Source: Alteribacillus iranensis
GTDB lineage: Bacteria; Bacillota; Bacilli; Bacillales; Marinococcaceae
DNA length: 56,669 nucleotides
Reading direction: 5' to 3'
Assembly (NCBI RefSeq): GCF_900113025.1
Contig: NZ_FONT01000010.1
Location: forward strand, 1-56,669
Position numbers and translations under genes: made by a program. The notes below the pieces were generated by a model. It was not told the DNA's origin, made no database searches, and saw only the letters and a list, made by a program, of their open reading frames with translations. Shown one piece after another: positions 26,471 through 35,350 of this stretch (position 1 is its first letter; the number at the start of each line of letters is the position of its first letter).

Positions 26471-26496
26471 ATACCCCTCTTTCTCCCAGGGTAAAC
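26471..26496 (-). promoter_or_regulatory. Sigma-B promoter of the ferritin-like gene
   Basis: Minus strand GTTTAC (26491-26496), 14-bp spacer, GGGTAT (26471-26476): one mismatch to the consensus, about 90 bp before the ATG. It starts just upstream of the msrB stop region, within the gap. Confidence 0.78.
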
Positions 26497-26505
26497 AATC
26501 ATTCA

Positions 26506-26943
26506 TTAAGCCTCTTCATCAAATAACTTTTCATACTCACCGTAGCCCTCTTCTTCCAGTTTCTCTCTTGGAATAAACCGCAGTGCTGCGGAATTAATAC
26601 AATAACGAAGCCCTTCAGGAGGAGGACCATCTGGAAACACATGTCCCAAGTGTGAATCTGCTGTTTTGCTTCTTACTTCAGTACGTCTCATTCCAAATGA
26701 GGTATCAAATCTTTCTACGATTTCAGACTCCTGAAGCGGTTTTGTAAAGCTGGGCCACCCACAATTCGATTCAAATTTATTTATTGAGCTGAAAAGAGGA
26801 ACACCAGATACTATATCTACATAGATACCATCGTCCATCAAATCCCAATATTCATTTTGAAATGGAGGCTCTGTACCATTATTTTGAGTAACATCAAGCT
26901 GGATCGGTGTGAGCCTTTTCTCTAAGTCTTTTTTCTCACTCAT
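26506..26943 (-). CDS. msrB: Peptide-methionine (R)-S-oxide reductase MsrB
   Basis: Reduces methionine-R-sulfoxide in proteins. The catalytic Cys is C115 in [14 protein letters not shown]61 in SNCGWPSF is the likely resolving residue. The two zinc CxxC pairs of other MsrB groups are missing, as in B. subtilis YppQ. The start at MSEKKD follows GGGAGGG, and its ATG overlaps the msrA stop (ATGA), so translation is coupled to msrA. 145 residues. Confidence 0.95.
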   Translation of the reverse strand: MSEKKDLEKRLTPIQLDVTQNNGTEPPFQNEYWDLMDDGIYVDIVSGVPLFSSINKFESNCGWPSFTKPLQESEIVERFDTSFGMRRTEVRSKTADSHLGHVFPDGPPPEGLRYCINSAALRFIPREKLEEEGYGEYEKLFDEEA

Positions 26944-27473
26944 TGTTCTCTTCCCTCCCAATGTTCTTGAATAAAAGCTTCTCGGCCGGACCCTTTTCGA
27001 TAAAGCAAATAGTGAAACTGATTTTTTTTGTGATAGTCCTGATGATGTTCCTCTGCCTTATAAAAAGTTTTTGCCGGCAAAATTGGAGTCACTATCGGCT
27101 GTTGAAAGGGACCTTCTTTATCTAGTTCGTCTTTAGATGTTTCCGCCAGTGTTCTTTGTTCTTCATCATGGTAAAATATAGCTGTTTGATAAGATTCCCC
27201 GCGGTCATTAAATTGACCGCCCTGATCGGTAGGATCAATTTGTTTCCAAAATACATTAAGCAATTCTTTATATGATGTTTTATCTGGGTCATATTCTATT
27301 TGCACAGCTTCCACATGACCGGTGGTATCAGAACAAACTTCCTCATAAGTGGGATTTTCTTTGTGCCCTCCCGTGTAACCAGAAATCACCGATTGCACTC
27401 CGGCGAGTTGTTCAAACGGACCCACCATACACCAGAAGCATCCGCCTGCAAACGTTGCTAACTTTGTATGCAT
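26940..27473 (-). CDS. msrA: Peptide-methionine (S)-S-oxide reductase MsrA
   Basis: Reduces methionine-S-sulfoxide. The signature GGCFWC gives catalytic C12; the [15 protein letters not shown] and YHDEEQ blocks are all conserved. 177 residues from the ATG at 27473, which has AAGGAGTG at the right distance; the GTG three codons earlier lies inside that site. It forms the msrA-msrB operon, a common Bacillus arrangement, here in an oxidative-stress rich region. Confidence 0.95.
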   Translation of the reverse strand: MHTKLATFAGGCFWCMVGPFEQLAGVQSVISGYTGGHKENPTYEEVCSDTTGHVEAVQIEYDPDKTSYKELLNVFWKQIDPTDQGGQFNDRGESYQTAIFYHDEEQRTLAETSKDELDKEGPFQQPIVTPILPAKTFYKAEEHHQDYHKKNQFHYLLYRKGSGREAFIQEHWEGREQ

Positions 27474-27724
27474 AGCATCCACTCCTTTCCTACACCAATT
27501 TTTCTATAGTATAACACTTTCCAGCGGTAACAATGAACGATGTGCTTATAGTATCTTTAGATTCAAGGCCCATTAATAAGACTCAACTTACTACTAGTTA
27601 GCTCACAGCTATAAGAGGTCTCGGGCCTATTGTTACGATGCGCTGTAGAACCGCCGCTGAACTTTCTGCCGCCGGGAAATTTGAAACAGCTTTATAGCTG
27701 AAAAGTAATTTATGAATATAACTA

Positions 27725-27759
27725 ATAAAAAAGCAGCCTTCAATGGCTGCTTTTTTATT
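27725..27759. terminator. Bidirectional terminator downstream of the PfpI-family gene
   Basis: AATAAAAAAGCAGCC and its complement (27725-27738, 27745-27759) form a long stem with T runs on both strands. It ends the PfpI-family gene on the minus strand. The stretch from 27500 to 27720 upstream of msrA holds no gene or motif I recognise. Confidence 0.9.
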
Positions 27760-27760
27760 C

Positions 27761-28273
27761 TTATGCTAATTGCTTTAATACTTCCCGGTTAAATGCTGGA
27801 ATGTCGTCTGGATTCCTGCTGGATACAAGGTTATGACATACGACTACTTCTTCATCGTGTACTTTCGCTTTCGCGTATTCAAGATCGACAAGGATAGAAG
27901 TAAATCCTGTCACATTTCGTCCTTCTAAGGCTTTCGCTGTTATCAACAGCTGGGGTCCATGACATATGGCGAATACCGGTTTATCTTCATCCATAAACTT
28001 TTTCGCAAAGGTTACGAAACGTTCATCGGCTCGCAGCATGTCAGGAGAGAAACCACCTGGGATAAATAAAGCGTCGAAGTCCTCTGGTTTGACATCATCG
28101 ATTGATGCGTCGACAGTCACTTTTGCTTCGCCGTTTTTCCCTTCTATTGTTTTTCCTTTTTCTTTTTCTATTAGTGTAAGAGTATGACCTTCTTTTTCAA
28201 TTGCATCTCTTGGTTGAGTAAATTCTACGTCCTCCACCATGTCTGTCATTAACACCGCTATTTTCTTGCTCAT
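27761..28273 (-). CDS. DJ-1/PfpI family general stress protein (YfkM-like)
   Basis: A 170-residue type 1 glutamine-amidotransferase-fold protein. The nucleophile elbow FAICHGPQ holds C104 and H105, and the acidic partner lies in the N-terminal DMVEDVEFTQP. It resembles B. subtilis general stress protein 18 (YfkM). This family includes deglycases and chaperones; which applies is unknown. A sigma-B promoter (28312-28338) stands about 40 bp before the ATG, supporting the general-stress reading. Confidence 0.9.
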   Translation of the reverse strand: MSKKIAVLMTDMVEDVEFTQPRDAIEKEGHTLTLIEKEKGKTIEGKNGEAKVTVDASIDDVKPEDFDALFIPGGFSPDMLRADERFVTFAKKFMDEDKPVFAICHGPQLLITAKALEGRNVTGFTSILVDLEYAKAKVHDEEVVVCHNLVSSRNPDDIPAFNREVLKQLA

Positions 28274-28311
28274 AACGTCTCACTCCTTTTATTAGTGTGA
28301 CGTTAGTTGTT

Positions 28312-28338
28312 ATACCCGTATATAATCTTCGGGTAAAC
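28312..28338 (-). promoter_or_regulatory. Sigma-B promoter of the PfpI-family gene
   Basis: Minus strand GTTTAC (28333-28338), 15-bp spacer, GGGTAT (28312-28317). One mismatch to the consensus. Confidence 0.72.
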
Positions 28339-28369
28339 ATTTCTCTGTTATTTGTACGCCATTAATAGG

Positions 28370-28966
28370 TTATCCCTTTCTTCCATAATCAGCCTTAATT
28401 TCTCCCCAGGCTTTTGTATCCCATTTTAAGAGGGGGTTTTCCCAAGTGTTATCGTGCAGCCAATTCTCTGCTTTCTCTATGAGCTGCCATATTTGTTCAG
28501 TCTCTGGCGTACGTTTTAAACTGGAGTTCGCTTTTTTTTGTCTCACCCACTTCATGGCAGTTGCAGAGTCAGAGTATACTGGTATACTGCTGCTTTTCTT
28601 TTTTAAGTAGGCAAGGGCGTGAACAATGGCTAAAAACTCTCCCATGTTGTTTGTTCCCATCTCAATACCGGGATGGAAAAAAACAACTTCTCCAGTTTTT
28701 GTATAAACACCTTTATATTCCACAAACCCAGGATTTCCGTGGGAACCAACGTCTACTGATATACTATCTTCCATATAATGGGTCTGCTCTCCTAAAGAAT
28801 GGGATTTGTTATTTTCAAATGCGTCTCTTGCCTCTTTTTCAGAGGGAAACGACCGAAAAGACGCTCCAGCATAACCTTTTACCTGTTTTTCACATTCGAC
28901 CCAATTATTGTAAACTCCCGGCTTTCTCCCTTTCCAAACGACATACCATTTCTTTTTCTTTGCCAT
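28370..28966 (-). CDS. rnhA: Ribonuclease HI with N-terminal hybrid-binding domain
   Basis: Degrades RNA in RNA-DNA hybrids. Residues about 5-50 (WYVVWKGRKPGVYNNWVECEKQVKGYAGASFRSF) form the viroplasmin-like hybrid-binding domain. The RNase H fold follows with its acidic residues in SVDVGSHGNPG, NNMGEFLAI, VYSDSATAMKWV and the final ADYGRKG. 198 residues. The cofactor loop differs from E. coli RNase HI, and Bacillus relatives of this type vary in activity. AGGAGA precedes the ATG. It follows a membrane-protein gene by 16 bp, probably one operon. Confidence 0.87.
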   Translation of the reverse strand: MAKKKKWYVVWKGRKPGVYNNWVECEKQVKGYAGASFRSFPSEKEARDAFENNKSHSLGEQTHYMEDSISVDVGSHGNPGFVEYKGVYTKTGEVVFFHPGIEMGTNNMGEFLAIVHALAYLKKKSSSIPVYSDSATAMKWVRQKKANSSLKRTPETEQIWQLIEKAENWLHDNTWENPLLKWDTKAWGEIKADYGRKG

Positions 28967-28982
28967 GCTATTTCTCCTGTTC

Positions 28983-29357
28983 TTATGTTCTCTTTCTTCT
29001 GAGATACACGACGTTGCTCCCTTTTTTTATGCGATAAGGTTGAAAATAGTTTTCAAAAACATAGGTGCATATGGAATACAATATCAATAGGATTGGCAAT
29101 GGGTAAACGTATGCATACAACGTAACAACCAACCAGCCTTTTTGCAAACCGTCTAGCACCATACCGTGAAAGACAATAGAACTCGTACCACACATCATAA
29201 TCGTGAACATAATATTACAAAAGTGGAAAACAGAATAGGGGTTTTTATTATTTACTTCTCTCTCTAACATCCATTTCATGGAAAGCGTGACCCCTATCGT
29301 AATACACGACACTATAAGAGGAAGAACAATAATGAAAAAGATATCCACTCCACTCAA
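28983..29357 (-). CDS. Membrane protein of unknown family
   Basis: About 124 residues with three membrane segments: IFFIIVLPLIVSCITIGVTL, a middle stretch around FHFCNIMFTIMMCGTSSIVF, and VVTLYAYVYPLPILLILYSI. It ends in a basic tail (RIKKGSNVVYLRRKRT). I start at TTG 29357 because AAAGGAGA is 7 nt upstream; the ATG at 29378 has no binding site. The next gene, rnhA, starts 16 bp after its stop. Family not recognised. Confidence 0.65.
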   Translation of the reverse strand: MSGVDIFFIIVLPLIVSCITIGVTLSMKWMLEREVNNKNPYSVFHFCNIMFTIMMCGTSSIVFHGMVLDGLQKGWLVVTLYAYVYPLPILLILYSICTYVFENYFQPYRIKKGSNVVYLRRKRT

Positions 29358-29484
29358 TGGACTCTCTCCTTTAATCATGTGTAGTTAGAACTATGATAAC
29401 ATGCTCCTCATGAAAAAATGTAGCTTTTATCCGGCTTTACGAAGAATGTTTATTTACTTATGTTTAACTATCTTAACAGGAAAA

Positions 29485-29512
29485 AGAAGGACCCGTTCAA
29501 CCAGGTCCTTCT
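29485..29512 (-). terminator. Terminator of the acidic lipoprotein gene
   Basis: Arms AGAAGGACC (29485-29493) and GGTCCTTCT (29504-29512), with TTTTTCC following on the minus strand. Confidence 0.87.
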
Positions 29513-29525
29513 CACATGAATTATA

Positions 29526-29876
29526 TTAGTCATCTTCCTCTTCCGGATTATCGGTCTCTTCTTCTGTATTGATATCGCCATCATTCTCTTGTCCATGCAT
29601 ACTTCCTTCTTCTGCACCACCGCTAGTGCCCGTTTCACTATTTTCTGTAGGTGAGTCGTTGCCTTCATCACCATTTTCTCCCTCGCCGTCCTCAACGCTT
29701 TCATCTTCTTCTGTTTGGTTCATCTGAGGATGTTCTTCCTCTAATGCTGGGTTAGGATCCACAGTAGGCCCTTCTGCCGGCTGCTCTTGCTGTTCTGTAT
29801 CTCCTCCACCACATGCTGTAAGGACACCTGCTGCAAAAATGCCTGTCATTGCCATGTAAAGCCATTTTTTAATCAT
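29526..29876 (-). CDS. Very acidic putative lipoprotein
   Basis: A 116-residue secreted lipoprotein: signal peptide MIKKWLYMAMTGIFAAGVLTAC with lipobox LTAC and cysteine at residue 22, then a low-complexity chain almost entirely of Glu, Asp, Gly, Asn, Ser and Thr. No folded domain is evident. Extreme acidity is a usual feature of extracytoplasmic proteins in halophiles. AAGGAGGAG precedes the ATG. Single gene with its own terminator. Function unknown. Confidence 0.8.
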   Translation of the reverse strand: MIKKWLYMAMTGIFAAGVLTACGGGDTEQQEQPAEGPTVDPNPALEEEHPQMNQTEEDESVEDGEGENGDEGNDSPTENSETGTSGGAEEGSMHGQENDGDINTEEETDNPEEEDD

Positions 29877-30092
29877 GGTGTGCTCCTCCTTAAAAGGTTA
29901 CGTTAAAAAGTCTTTCTGTTATTGTGTTTTCCATTCCAGTCTAATATTAAACAAATATCTTTATCTTTTTAACGTTTCTTTTCGAGAAGAGGTCAATGGT
30001 GACATTCAACGCGGGGGGATTTTCGTCCTTCACACGAAAATTGATTACAAAAGTTTTGTTACGGCTCTCTCAGGCGTCAGCAAAATTTCTCA

Positions 30093-31394
30093 TTACAAAA
30101 CCATGGCTGCAAGCAGACCAAATAAGAATAATGGAATATTATAATGTAAAAAAGTAGGGACACATGTATCCCAAATGTGGTGGTGTTTTCCATCCACTTT
30201 TAATCCAGCCGTAGGACCAAGCGTACTATCCGAAGCTGGAGAGCCTGCATCCCCCATTGCCCCTGCTGTGCCGATTAAAGCGACTGTAGCAAGTGGGGAA
30301 AATCCAACACTCATACAAAAAGGTACAAAAAGGGCTGCTAAGATAGGTACAGTACCAAAGGATGTGCCGATCCCCAATGTGACTACTAAGCCAGATAGTA
30401 AAATGACTGCTGCTGTCCAAAGGTTAGCGCTTCCCGACACTTCAACAGCCTTTTCTACCATGTCATCTACTGCTCCAGTTTCTTGAAGAACGGTAGCAAA
30501 TCCAGAAGCTATAAGCATTACAAATGCAATCATTCCCATTAACCTTACACCTTCATTAACTGTTTCATCCCCCGTTTTAAATGGTATAACTTTAAATAAA
30601 AACATGAGGACAATTCCAGCCAACGCGCCAAAGATCAAGGAATCCATTACAATTTGTGTCACTAGTGCAGCAATAATAGCTATAATCGTGAAAATATGAC
30701 TGACAGATAAGCTTTCAGATTTCTTATCAATAAGAACGTCTTCTTGTTCTTCCCCAATAGATGCATACTCTCGCGGTTTTCTATACGTAATAAATACAGC
30801 AATGAATAGACCGACAACCATTCCAGCTCCTGGAAGAACCATCGCTTTCCATATTTCATTTACTGAAATGTCTAGACCGCTTGCAGTCATCTCGCTTGCG
30901 ATTGTATTATGATAGATAAATCCAAACCCGACTGGAAGCGTGACGTAGGGTGCCTTTAAACCGAACGTCAGTGCAGAAGCGACAGCTCTTCTATCTATTT
31001 TCAACTCATTAAATAATTTTAATAAGGGTGGAATGAGTATAGGAATAAAAGCGATATGTACTGGTACAACATTTTGAGATAAAGAAGCAACTGCCGCGAT
31101 TATCATTATTAAAAGACCTCGTCTCCCTTGAATAACCCGTAACAGAAAAGAAACGAGAACTCCCGTTATTCCCGATTTGCCAATCATCACAGCAAACACA
31201 CCAAGCAGGATGTAACTTAGTGCTGTTTCGGCTTGTCCGCCCATCCCAGAAATCAATAAGTCCAATCCTTCTTGCCATCCCAGTCCAGATATAAGGCCTG
31301 CAGTGATCCCTGCCGCTAATACTGCCAGAACCACATTAACTCTTAACAAACTAAGTATAATCATCACCAAAACTGAGGATATAACTGTAATCAT
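30093..31394 (-). CDS. YuiF-like permease (Na+/H+ antiporter superfamily)
   Basis: A 433-residue polytopic membrane protein with about 12 segments. It belongs to the NhaC-related permease family that includes B. subtilis YuiF, with marks such as LSQNVVPVHIAFIPILIPPLL, GTSFGTVPILAALFVPFCMSVG and MGDAGSPASDSTLGPTAGL. Members are annotated as Na+/H+ antiporters, but YuiF relatives have also been linked to amino-acid uptake, so the substrate is open. AAGGAG precedes the ATG. Monocistronic; a short ATTTTCGT/ACGAAAAT hairpin lies near 30023-30045, beyond its stop on the other side. Confidence 0.8.
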   Translation of the reverse strand: MITVISSVLVMIILSLLRVNVVLAVLAAGITAGLISGLGWQEGLDLLISGMGGQAETALSYILLGVFAVMIGKSGITGVLVSFLLRVIQGRRGLLIMIIAAVASLSQNVVPVHIAFIPILIPPLLKLFNELKIDRRAVASALTFGLKAPYVTLPVGFGFIYHNTIASEMTASGLDISVNEIWKAMVLPGAGMVVGLFIAVFITYRKPREYASIGEEQEDVLIDKKSESLSVSHIFTIIAIIAALVTQIVMDSLIFGALAGIVLMFLFKVIPFKTGDETVNEGVRLMGMIAFVMLIASGFATVLQETGAVDDMVEKAVEVSGSANLWTAAVILLSGLVVTLGIGTSFGTVPILAALFVPFCMSVGFSPLATVALIGTAGAMGDAGSPASDSTLGPTAGLKVDGKHHHIWDTCVPTFLHYNIPLFLFGLLAAMVL

Positions 31395-31611
31395 ACGTAA
31401 ACTCCTTTAGTTGTTTAGCCATTTGCCAAACTAAAGTATAAGGGTCTTCTATCCATGTTTCAATCAAAAATTTTGTAGCCTTTTCTTGTCCTACATGATT
31501 TACTGGTGAAATGATTGAAATGATGAAGTGAATGGTAATGGCGGTTGTTGTGTGGAATAATAAAACATTGAATATCTTTCGCTACACATTAACATTTGGA
31601 GGTGTTTTTCG

Positions 31612-32607
31612 TTGCGTTTTATTGATAACGAAGGAATTACAGACCCACGTATAAACCTCGCTATCGAAGAATTTGCTTTGCAAAAGATGGACTTGAATGA
31701 AGAAGACACATATCTTCTCTTTTACATTAATGAACCCTCCATCATCATTGGCAAAAACCAAAACACGATAGAAGAAATAAACGTGGACTACGTAGAAAAA
31801 AACGGTATCCATATAGTACGTCGTTTATCAGGAGGAGGCGCCGTCTATCATGACTTAGGCAATTTGAATTTCAGCTTCCTGACAAAAGATGATGGGAATA
31901 GCTTTCAGAACTTCGCCAAATTTACCGAACCAGTGATCCGTGCACTCCGAGACATAGGTGTGCCTGCTGAGCTCTCAGGTAGAAACGATATTGAGGCAGA
32001 TGGTAAAAAAATATCAGGAAATGCTCAGTTTTCCACTAAAGGTCGTATGTTCAGCCACGGTACTTTAATGCTTGATTCTGAGATCGAAAACGTTGTCGCC
32101 TCCTTGAGAGTGAAAGATGAAAAAATAAAGTCAAAAGGGATTAAATCGATAAAAAGCAGAGTTGGTAACATTAATGACTATTTAGATCATAAACTTACCA
32201 TCAATGAATTTAAAAATGTGTTACTGCAGTCTATTTTTCATCATGTAGACGAGATACCTACCTATCAACTAACGGATTCCGACTGGGACGAAATTCGCGC
32301 TATTTCTAACAAACGATATAAAAATTGGGATTGGAATTATGGTAAGTCTCCTGCTTTTGACACCAAAAGATCGAAAAAGTTTCCCGCTGGCCTCATTGAT
32401 ATCCGATTCAATGTAAGAAAAGGTTATATCCAACACTGTAAAATTTATGGTGACTTTTTTGGTGTGAAAGATATAAAAGATGTGGAACTCGCGTTATCTG
32501 GAACGAAATATGAACCTGCTTCCATTCGCAAATCATTAACTCCTTTTCATATGCAAGACTACTTCGGCGATATTACCGCAGACCAAATTACCGAATTGAT
32601 TTATTAA
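31612..32607 (+). CDS. lplJ: Lipoate-protein ligase LplJ
   Basis: Activates lipoate with ATP and attaches it to lipoyl-domain proteins. The 331-residue protein shows the lipoate-binding RRLSGGGAVYHDLGNLNFSF, the catalytic lysine region DGKKISGNAQ, and HGTLM. The C-terminal accessory domain (from about 250) is present, so it is a full LplA-type ligase, close to B. subtilis LplJ. Start is TTG at 31612 with GGAGGTG 7 nt upstream. It stands alone. Confidence 0.94.
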   Translation: MRFIDNEGITDPRINLAIEEFALQKMDLNEEDTYLLFYINEPSIIIGKNQNTIEEINVDYVEKNGIHIVRRLSGGGAVYHDLGNLNFSFLTKDDGNSFQNFAKFTEPVIRALRDIGVPAELSGRNDIEADGKKISGNAQFSTKGRMFSHGTLMLDSEIENVVASLRVKDEKIKSKGIKSIKSRVGNINDYLDHKLTINEFKNVLLQSIFHHVDEIPTYQLTDSDWDEIRAISNKRYKNWDWNYGKSPAFDTKRSKKFPAGLIDIRFNVRKGYIQHCKIYGDFFGVKDIKDVELALSGTKYEPASIRKSLTPFHMQDYFGDITADQITELIY

Positions 32608-32909
32608 TTTTTTCTTGATTATTTCTAAATGGTTACAAAGGATTACAATTCCATTAAATAAAGAAGGCATATCTTTCTAGTCTAAGTCTAATATCATAAC
32701 ACCGACTTCTTTTTAATTTTTTTCACAGTACTTTCTGATTCTTTTTTCTCTATTTGGTCTGCATACCTTTTCTATTGGTACTTTTATACCAAATCTAAAG
32801 AACTAACAAGATCAACGCTCACTTTTTTCTAATTAATTAGACCCTTACTCCTTGAGTAGTCTACTTTTAAAATGGCGTAGAGGAATAATCCTGGAAGAAG
32901 GTGAACGTA
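32608..32909. other. Gene-free spacer between lplJ and mreBH
   Basis: AT-rich, no ORF of note and no strong terminator. I could not pick out a clear promoter for mreBH. In B. subtilis mreBH is under sigma-I; no certain match to that consensus was found by eye. Confidence 0.5.
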
Positions 32910-33917
32910 TTGATTTCAAATGTAGAAATTGGAATTGATTTAGGTACAGCAAATTTACTAGTGTATACAAAAGAAAAAGGCATTGTTTTAAACGAGCCAT
33001 CTGTAGCTGCTCTTAATACAGAATCTGGTGAGGTGCTGGCAGTAGGGAAAGAAGCCAAAGAAATGGTAGGAAAAACACCCGGGAAGATTGTTGCCATGCG
33101 TCCATTAAAACAGGGGGTAATCGCAGATTTTGATGTGACTGCTGCCATGCTTCGACAATTAATGAATAAAGTGAGCAAAGAGACAGGCTTCTCCATACGC
33201 AAGCCGAAAGTTATCGTCTGTACACCATGCGGTTCCACTGCCGTAGAAAGAAGAGCTATCCGTGATGCTATATTAAGTTGCGGGGCGAAAACAGTGCATT
33301 TGATTGAAGAACCCGTCGCTGCTGCGATCGGAGCAGGACTTCCCGTTGCTGAACCGAGAGCCAATGTGGTTGTAGATATTGGCGGAGGGACAACAGAGGT
33401 AGGTATCATTTCCTACGGAGGTGTCGTTTCTTCTCAATCCATCCGACGTGGTGGTGATAATTTAGATGAAGACATTATTTACTATGTTCGCAAAACATAT
33501 AATTTATTAATTGGAGAAAGAACTGCAGAAGATATTAAGATGACGATTGGTCATGCACTCCCGGACCATAAGGAAGAACAAATGGAAGTTCGTGGGCGTG
33601 ATTTAGTGACAGGACTCCCAAAATCTATTACTTTACAATCAAAAGAGATTCATGGTGCAATCACCGAATCATTGGAACACATACTTGAAACGATACGCAG
33701 TACATTGGAGACGTGCCCGCCTGAATTAAGTGGAGATATCGTGGACCAAGGTATTATCCTAACTGGAGGAGGCGCCCTTTTAAATGATATGCAAGAATGG
33801 TTAAGTGAACAAATTATTGTACCTATTCATATAGCTTCTAACCCATTAGAAGCCGTAGCGGAAGGAACTGGTCAATCCCTTAAAATCATTGACAAACTAC
33901 AAAAAGCTTCCGTATAA
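32910..33917 (+). CDS. mreBH: Actin-like cell-shape protein MreBH
   Basis: Bacterial actin homologue guiding sidewall synthesis. The phosphate loops are [13 protein letters not shown] (N-terminus) and [16 protein letters not shown], with [14 protein letters not shown] and the C-terminal [10 protein letters not shown]. The pattern ([10 protein letters not shown] with a five-residue N-terminus; ending VIDKLQKA) is closer to MreBH than to MreB or Mbl. In B. subtilis MreBH positions the hydrolase LytE. I start at TTG 32910 because AAGGTGA is correctly spaced; a GTG nine bases earlier overlaps it. 335 residues. Confidence 0.93.
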   Translation: MISNVEIGIDLGTANLLVYTKEKGIVLNEPSVAALNTESGEVLAVGKEAKEMVGKTPGKIVAMRPLKQGVIADFDVTAAMLRQLMNKVSKETGFSIRKPKVIVCTPCGSTAVERRAIRDAILSCGAKTVHLIEEPVAAAIGAGLPVAEPRANVVVDIGGGTTEVGIISYGGVVSSQSIRRGGDNLDEDIIYYVRKTYNLLIGERTAEDIKMTIGHALPDHKEEQMEVRGRDLVTGLPKSITLQSKEIHGAITESLEHILETIRSTLETCPPELSGDIVDQGIILTGGGALLNDMQEWLSEQIIVPIHIASNPLEAVAEGTGQSLKIIDKLQKASV

Positions 33918-33971
33918 ACAACATATTTTTGTTATATCCAGAGTACGGTACTCTTCAATACTCCGTGCAAA

Positions 33972-34244
33972 TAAGAGGCTGGGACAAAACTAGAATAGTC
34001 AACTCTAAAGACGAACGATCACATGTTGAAGGAGTCACCCGTTTCATAAACGCAGTGTATCAGCGTAGTCAAAATACGTAGACTCCAGCGGGAACAGCAC
34101 GAGCTGAAGATCCCGCAGGAAAGCCGTTTTCGCTTTCCGAGGAAGCTGAAGCCGTGCCCGCGGAAAGCGAAGTATTTTGACAAAGCGACAACATAAGTTG
34201 TTCGGATTTATCTTTCACTTAAATACTTTTGTCCCAGCCTCTTA
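33972..34244. repeat. 273-bp element with GAGGCTGGGACAAA terminal inverted repeats (element 2)
   Basis: Perfect 18-bp ends at 33972-33989 and 34227-34244 whose inner 16 bp equal those of element 1 at 5153-5544. The interior differs. It holds the motif series GACTCCAGCGGGAA...GAAGATCCCGCAGGAAAGC...GCCCGCGGAAAGCGAAG, a pattern I associate with intergenic repeats in many Bacillaceae, rich in short inverted repeats. It lies between convergent mreBH and an alpha/beta hydrolase gene whose stop is 5 bp away. Confidence 0.75.
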
Positions 34245-34249
34245 CTTTT

Positions 34250-35200
34250 TTATTCGGTCAAACGCTTTTTAAGCCAAGGAGATATGACATCGTATAATTC
34301 TTGAGCAATATCCTGCTGACTATATTTGGCGTAGTATTTATTGAGTTTTAGCAGGCTCTCAGGCTCTTCTTGAATGCGTAAAATATGGTTCATATTGTTC
34401 ACAACATGAACTTCTGCCGGACCTCCCGCTGCTTCTGATATACCACTTACATCTTCACCACGAACTTGAACATCTTTTGATCCGTTAATAGCTAAGACAG
34501 GTGTAGACACGAGGTTTAATGCATTACCAGGATGATACGTATCGTGCTCTCTAAACCATTTAGCATTTACTTTGGTAATACCTCCAGCCCGAATAACATC
34601 TTTCTCGGATGCCAATGCTTTCCTTATTAATTTATCTTGCTTTTCTAATACCTTTTTATGTGATCCCACAAAGCGTAACATTCTGTATATCAAGCCTTTT
34701 TCATTCGCTAGTTCTTGTTCAAGACGCTGTCCTTGTTCGTCGATAATATATTTTAACGGAGACGCAGTGGAAGCTAATAAAATCATGCCTTTCACGGCGG
34801 TTTGATGGGCAATTTGCGGGGACAGCATGCCTCCTTCACTGTGTCCGATAAGAAATATATTGCTTTGAGCAATGTCGGGGTGATGACGAATAAATTCTAC
34901 AGCGTGGTATGCATCTTTAATGAGATCATGAACGCCTGCTTGATAATAATTACCTTCACTCTCCTCGACCCCTCTTTTGTCATACCGCAAGCTTGCTAAT
35001 CCTTGACCAGCCAGCCAATGAGCCATACGATTAAACACATTTAATTGGATTTTTTTTGTGTTTTCATCCCTATTAAGCGGTCCCGAGCCATGAATGAATA
35101 CTACAGCCGGAAATTGCACATTTGTTTCTTGTCTCGGTAAGGTTAACGTACCCTTTAAGGTAAAGTCACTTTCAAATTCCACGCTTGCCTCTTTGTACAT
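34250..35200 (-). CDS. Alpha/beta hydrolase (acyl-peptide hydrolase/esterase-like)
   Basis: A 316-residue serine hydrolase. Oxyanion-hole segment VVFIHGSGPLNRDEN, RYDKRGVEESEG, nucleophile elbow LIGHSEGGML, acid in INGSKDVQV, and His in NNMNHILR. The HGSGPxxRD signature fits the group of cytosolic esterases annotated as YqeK/BAAT or S9-like hydrolases. Substrate unknown. AGGAGGTG precedes the ATG. Element 2 abuts its stop and may serve as its terminator. Confidence 0.85.
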   Translation of the reverse strand: MYKEASVEFESDFTLKGTLTLPRQETNVQFPAVVFIHGSGPLNRDENTKKIQLNVFNRMAHWLAGQGLASLRYDKRGVEESEGNYYQAGVHDLIKDAYHAVEFIRHHPDIAQSNIFLIGHSEGGMLSPQIAHQTAVKGMILLASTASPLKYIIDEQGQRLEQELANEKGLIYRMLRFVGSHKKVLEKQDKLIRKALASEKDVIRAGGITKVNAKWFREHDTYHPGNALNLVSTPVLAINGSKDVQVRGEDVSGISEAAGGPAEVHVVNNMNHILRIQEEPESLLKLNKYYAKYSQQDIAQELYDVISPWLKKRLTE

Positions 35201-35350
35201 GGTGCACCTCCTGAATTCTATCTTCGTGTTTTATCCTTTCCTTCTCTCGAACCTACTGAAACAGTTTAATCGCCAATGACTCCTTACTCTGTTATTTCTG
35301 TTAAAATATGATTAGGCATTCGATTTAGTAAGAATAAAGAAGGTGGTTCC

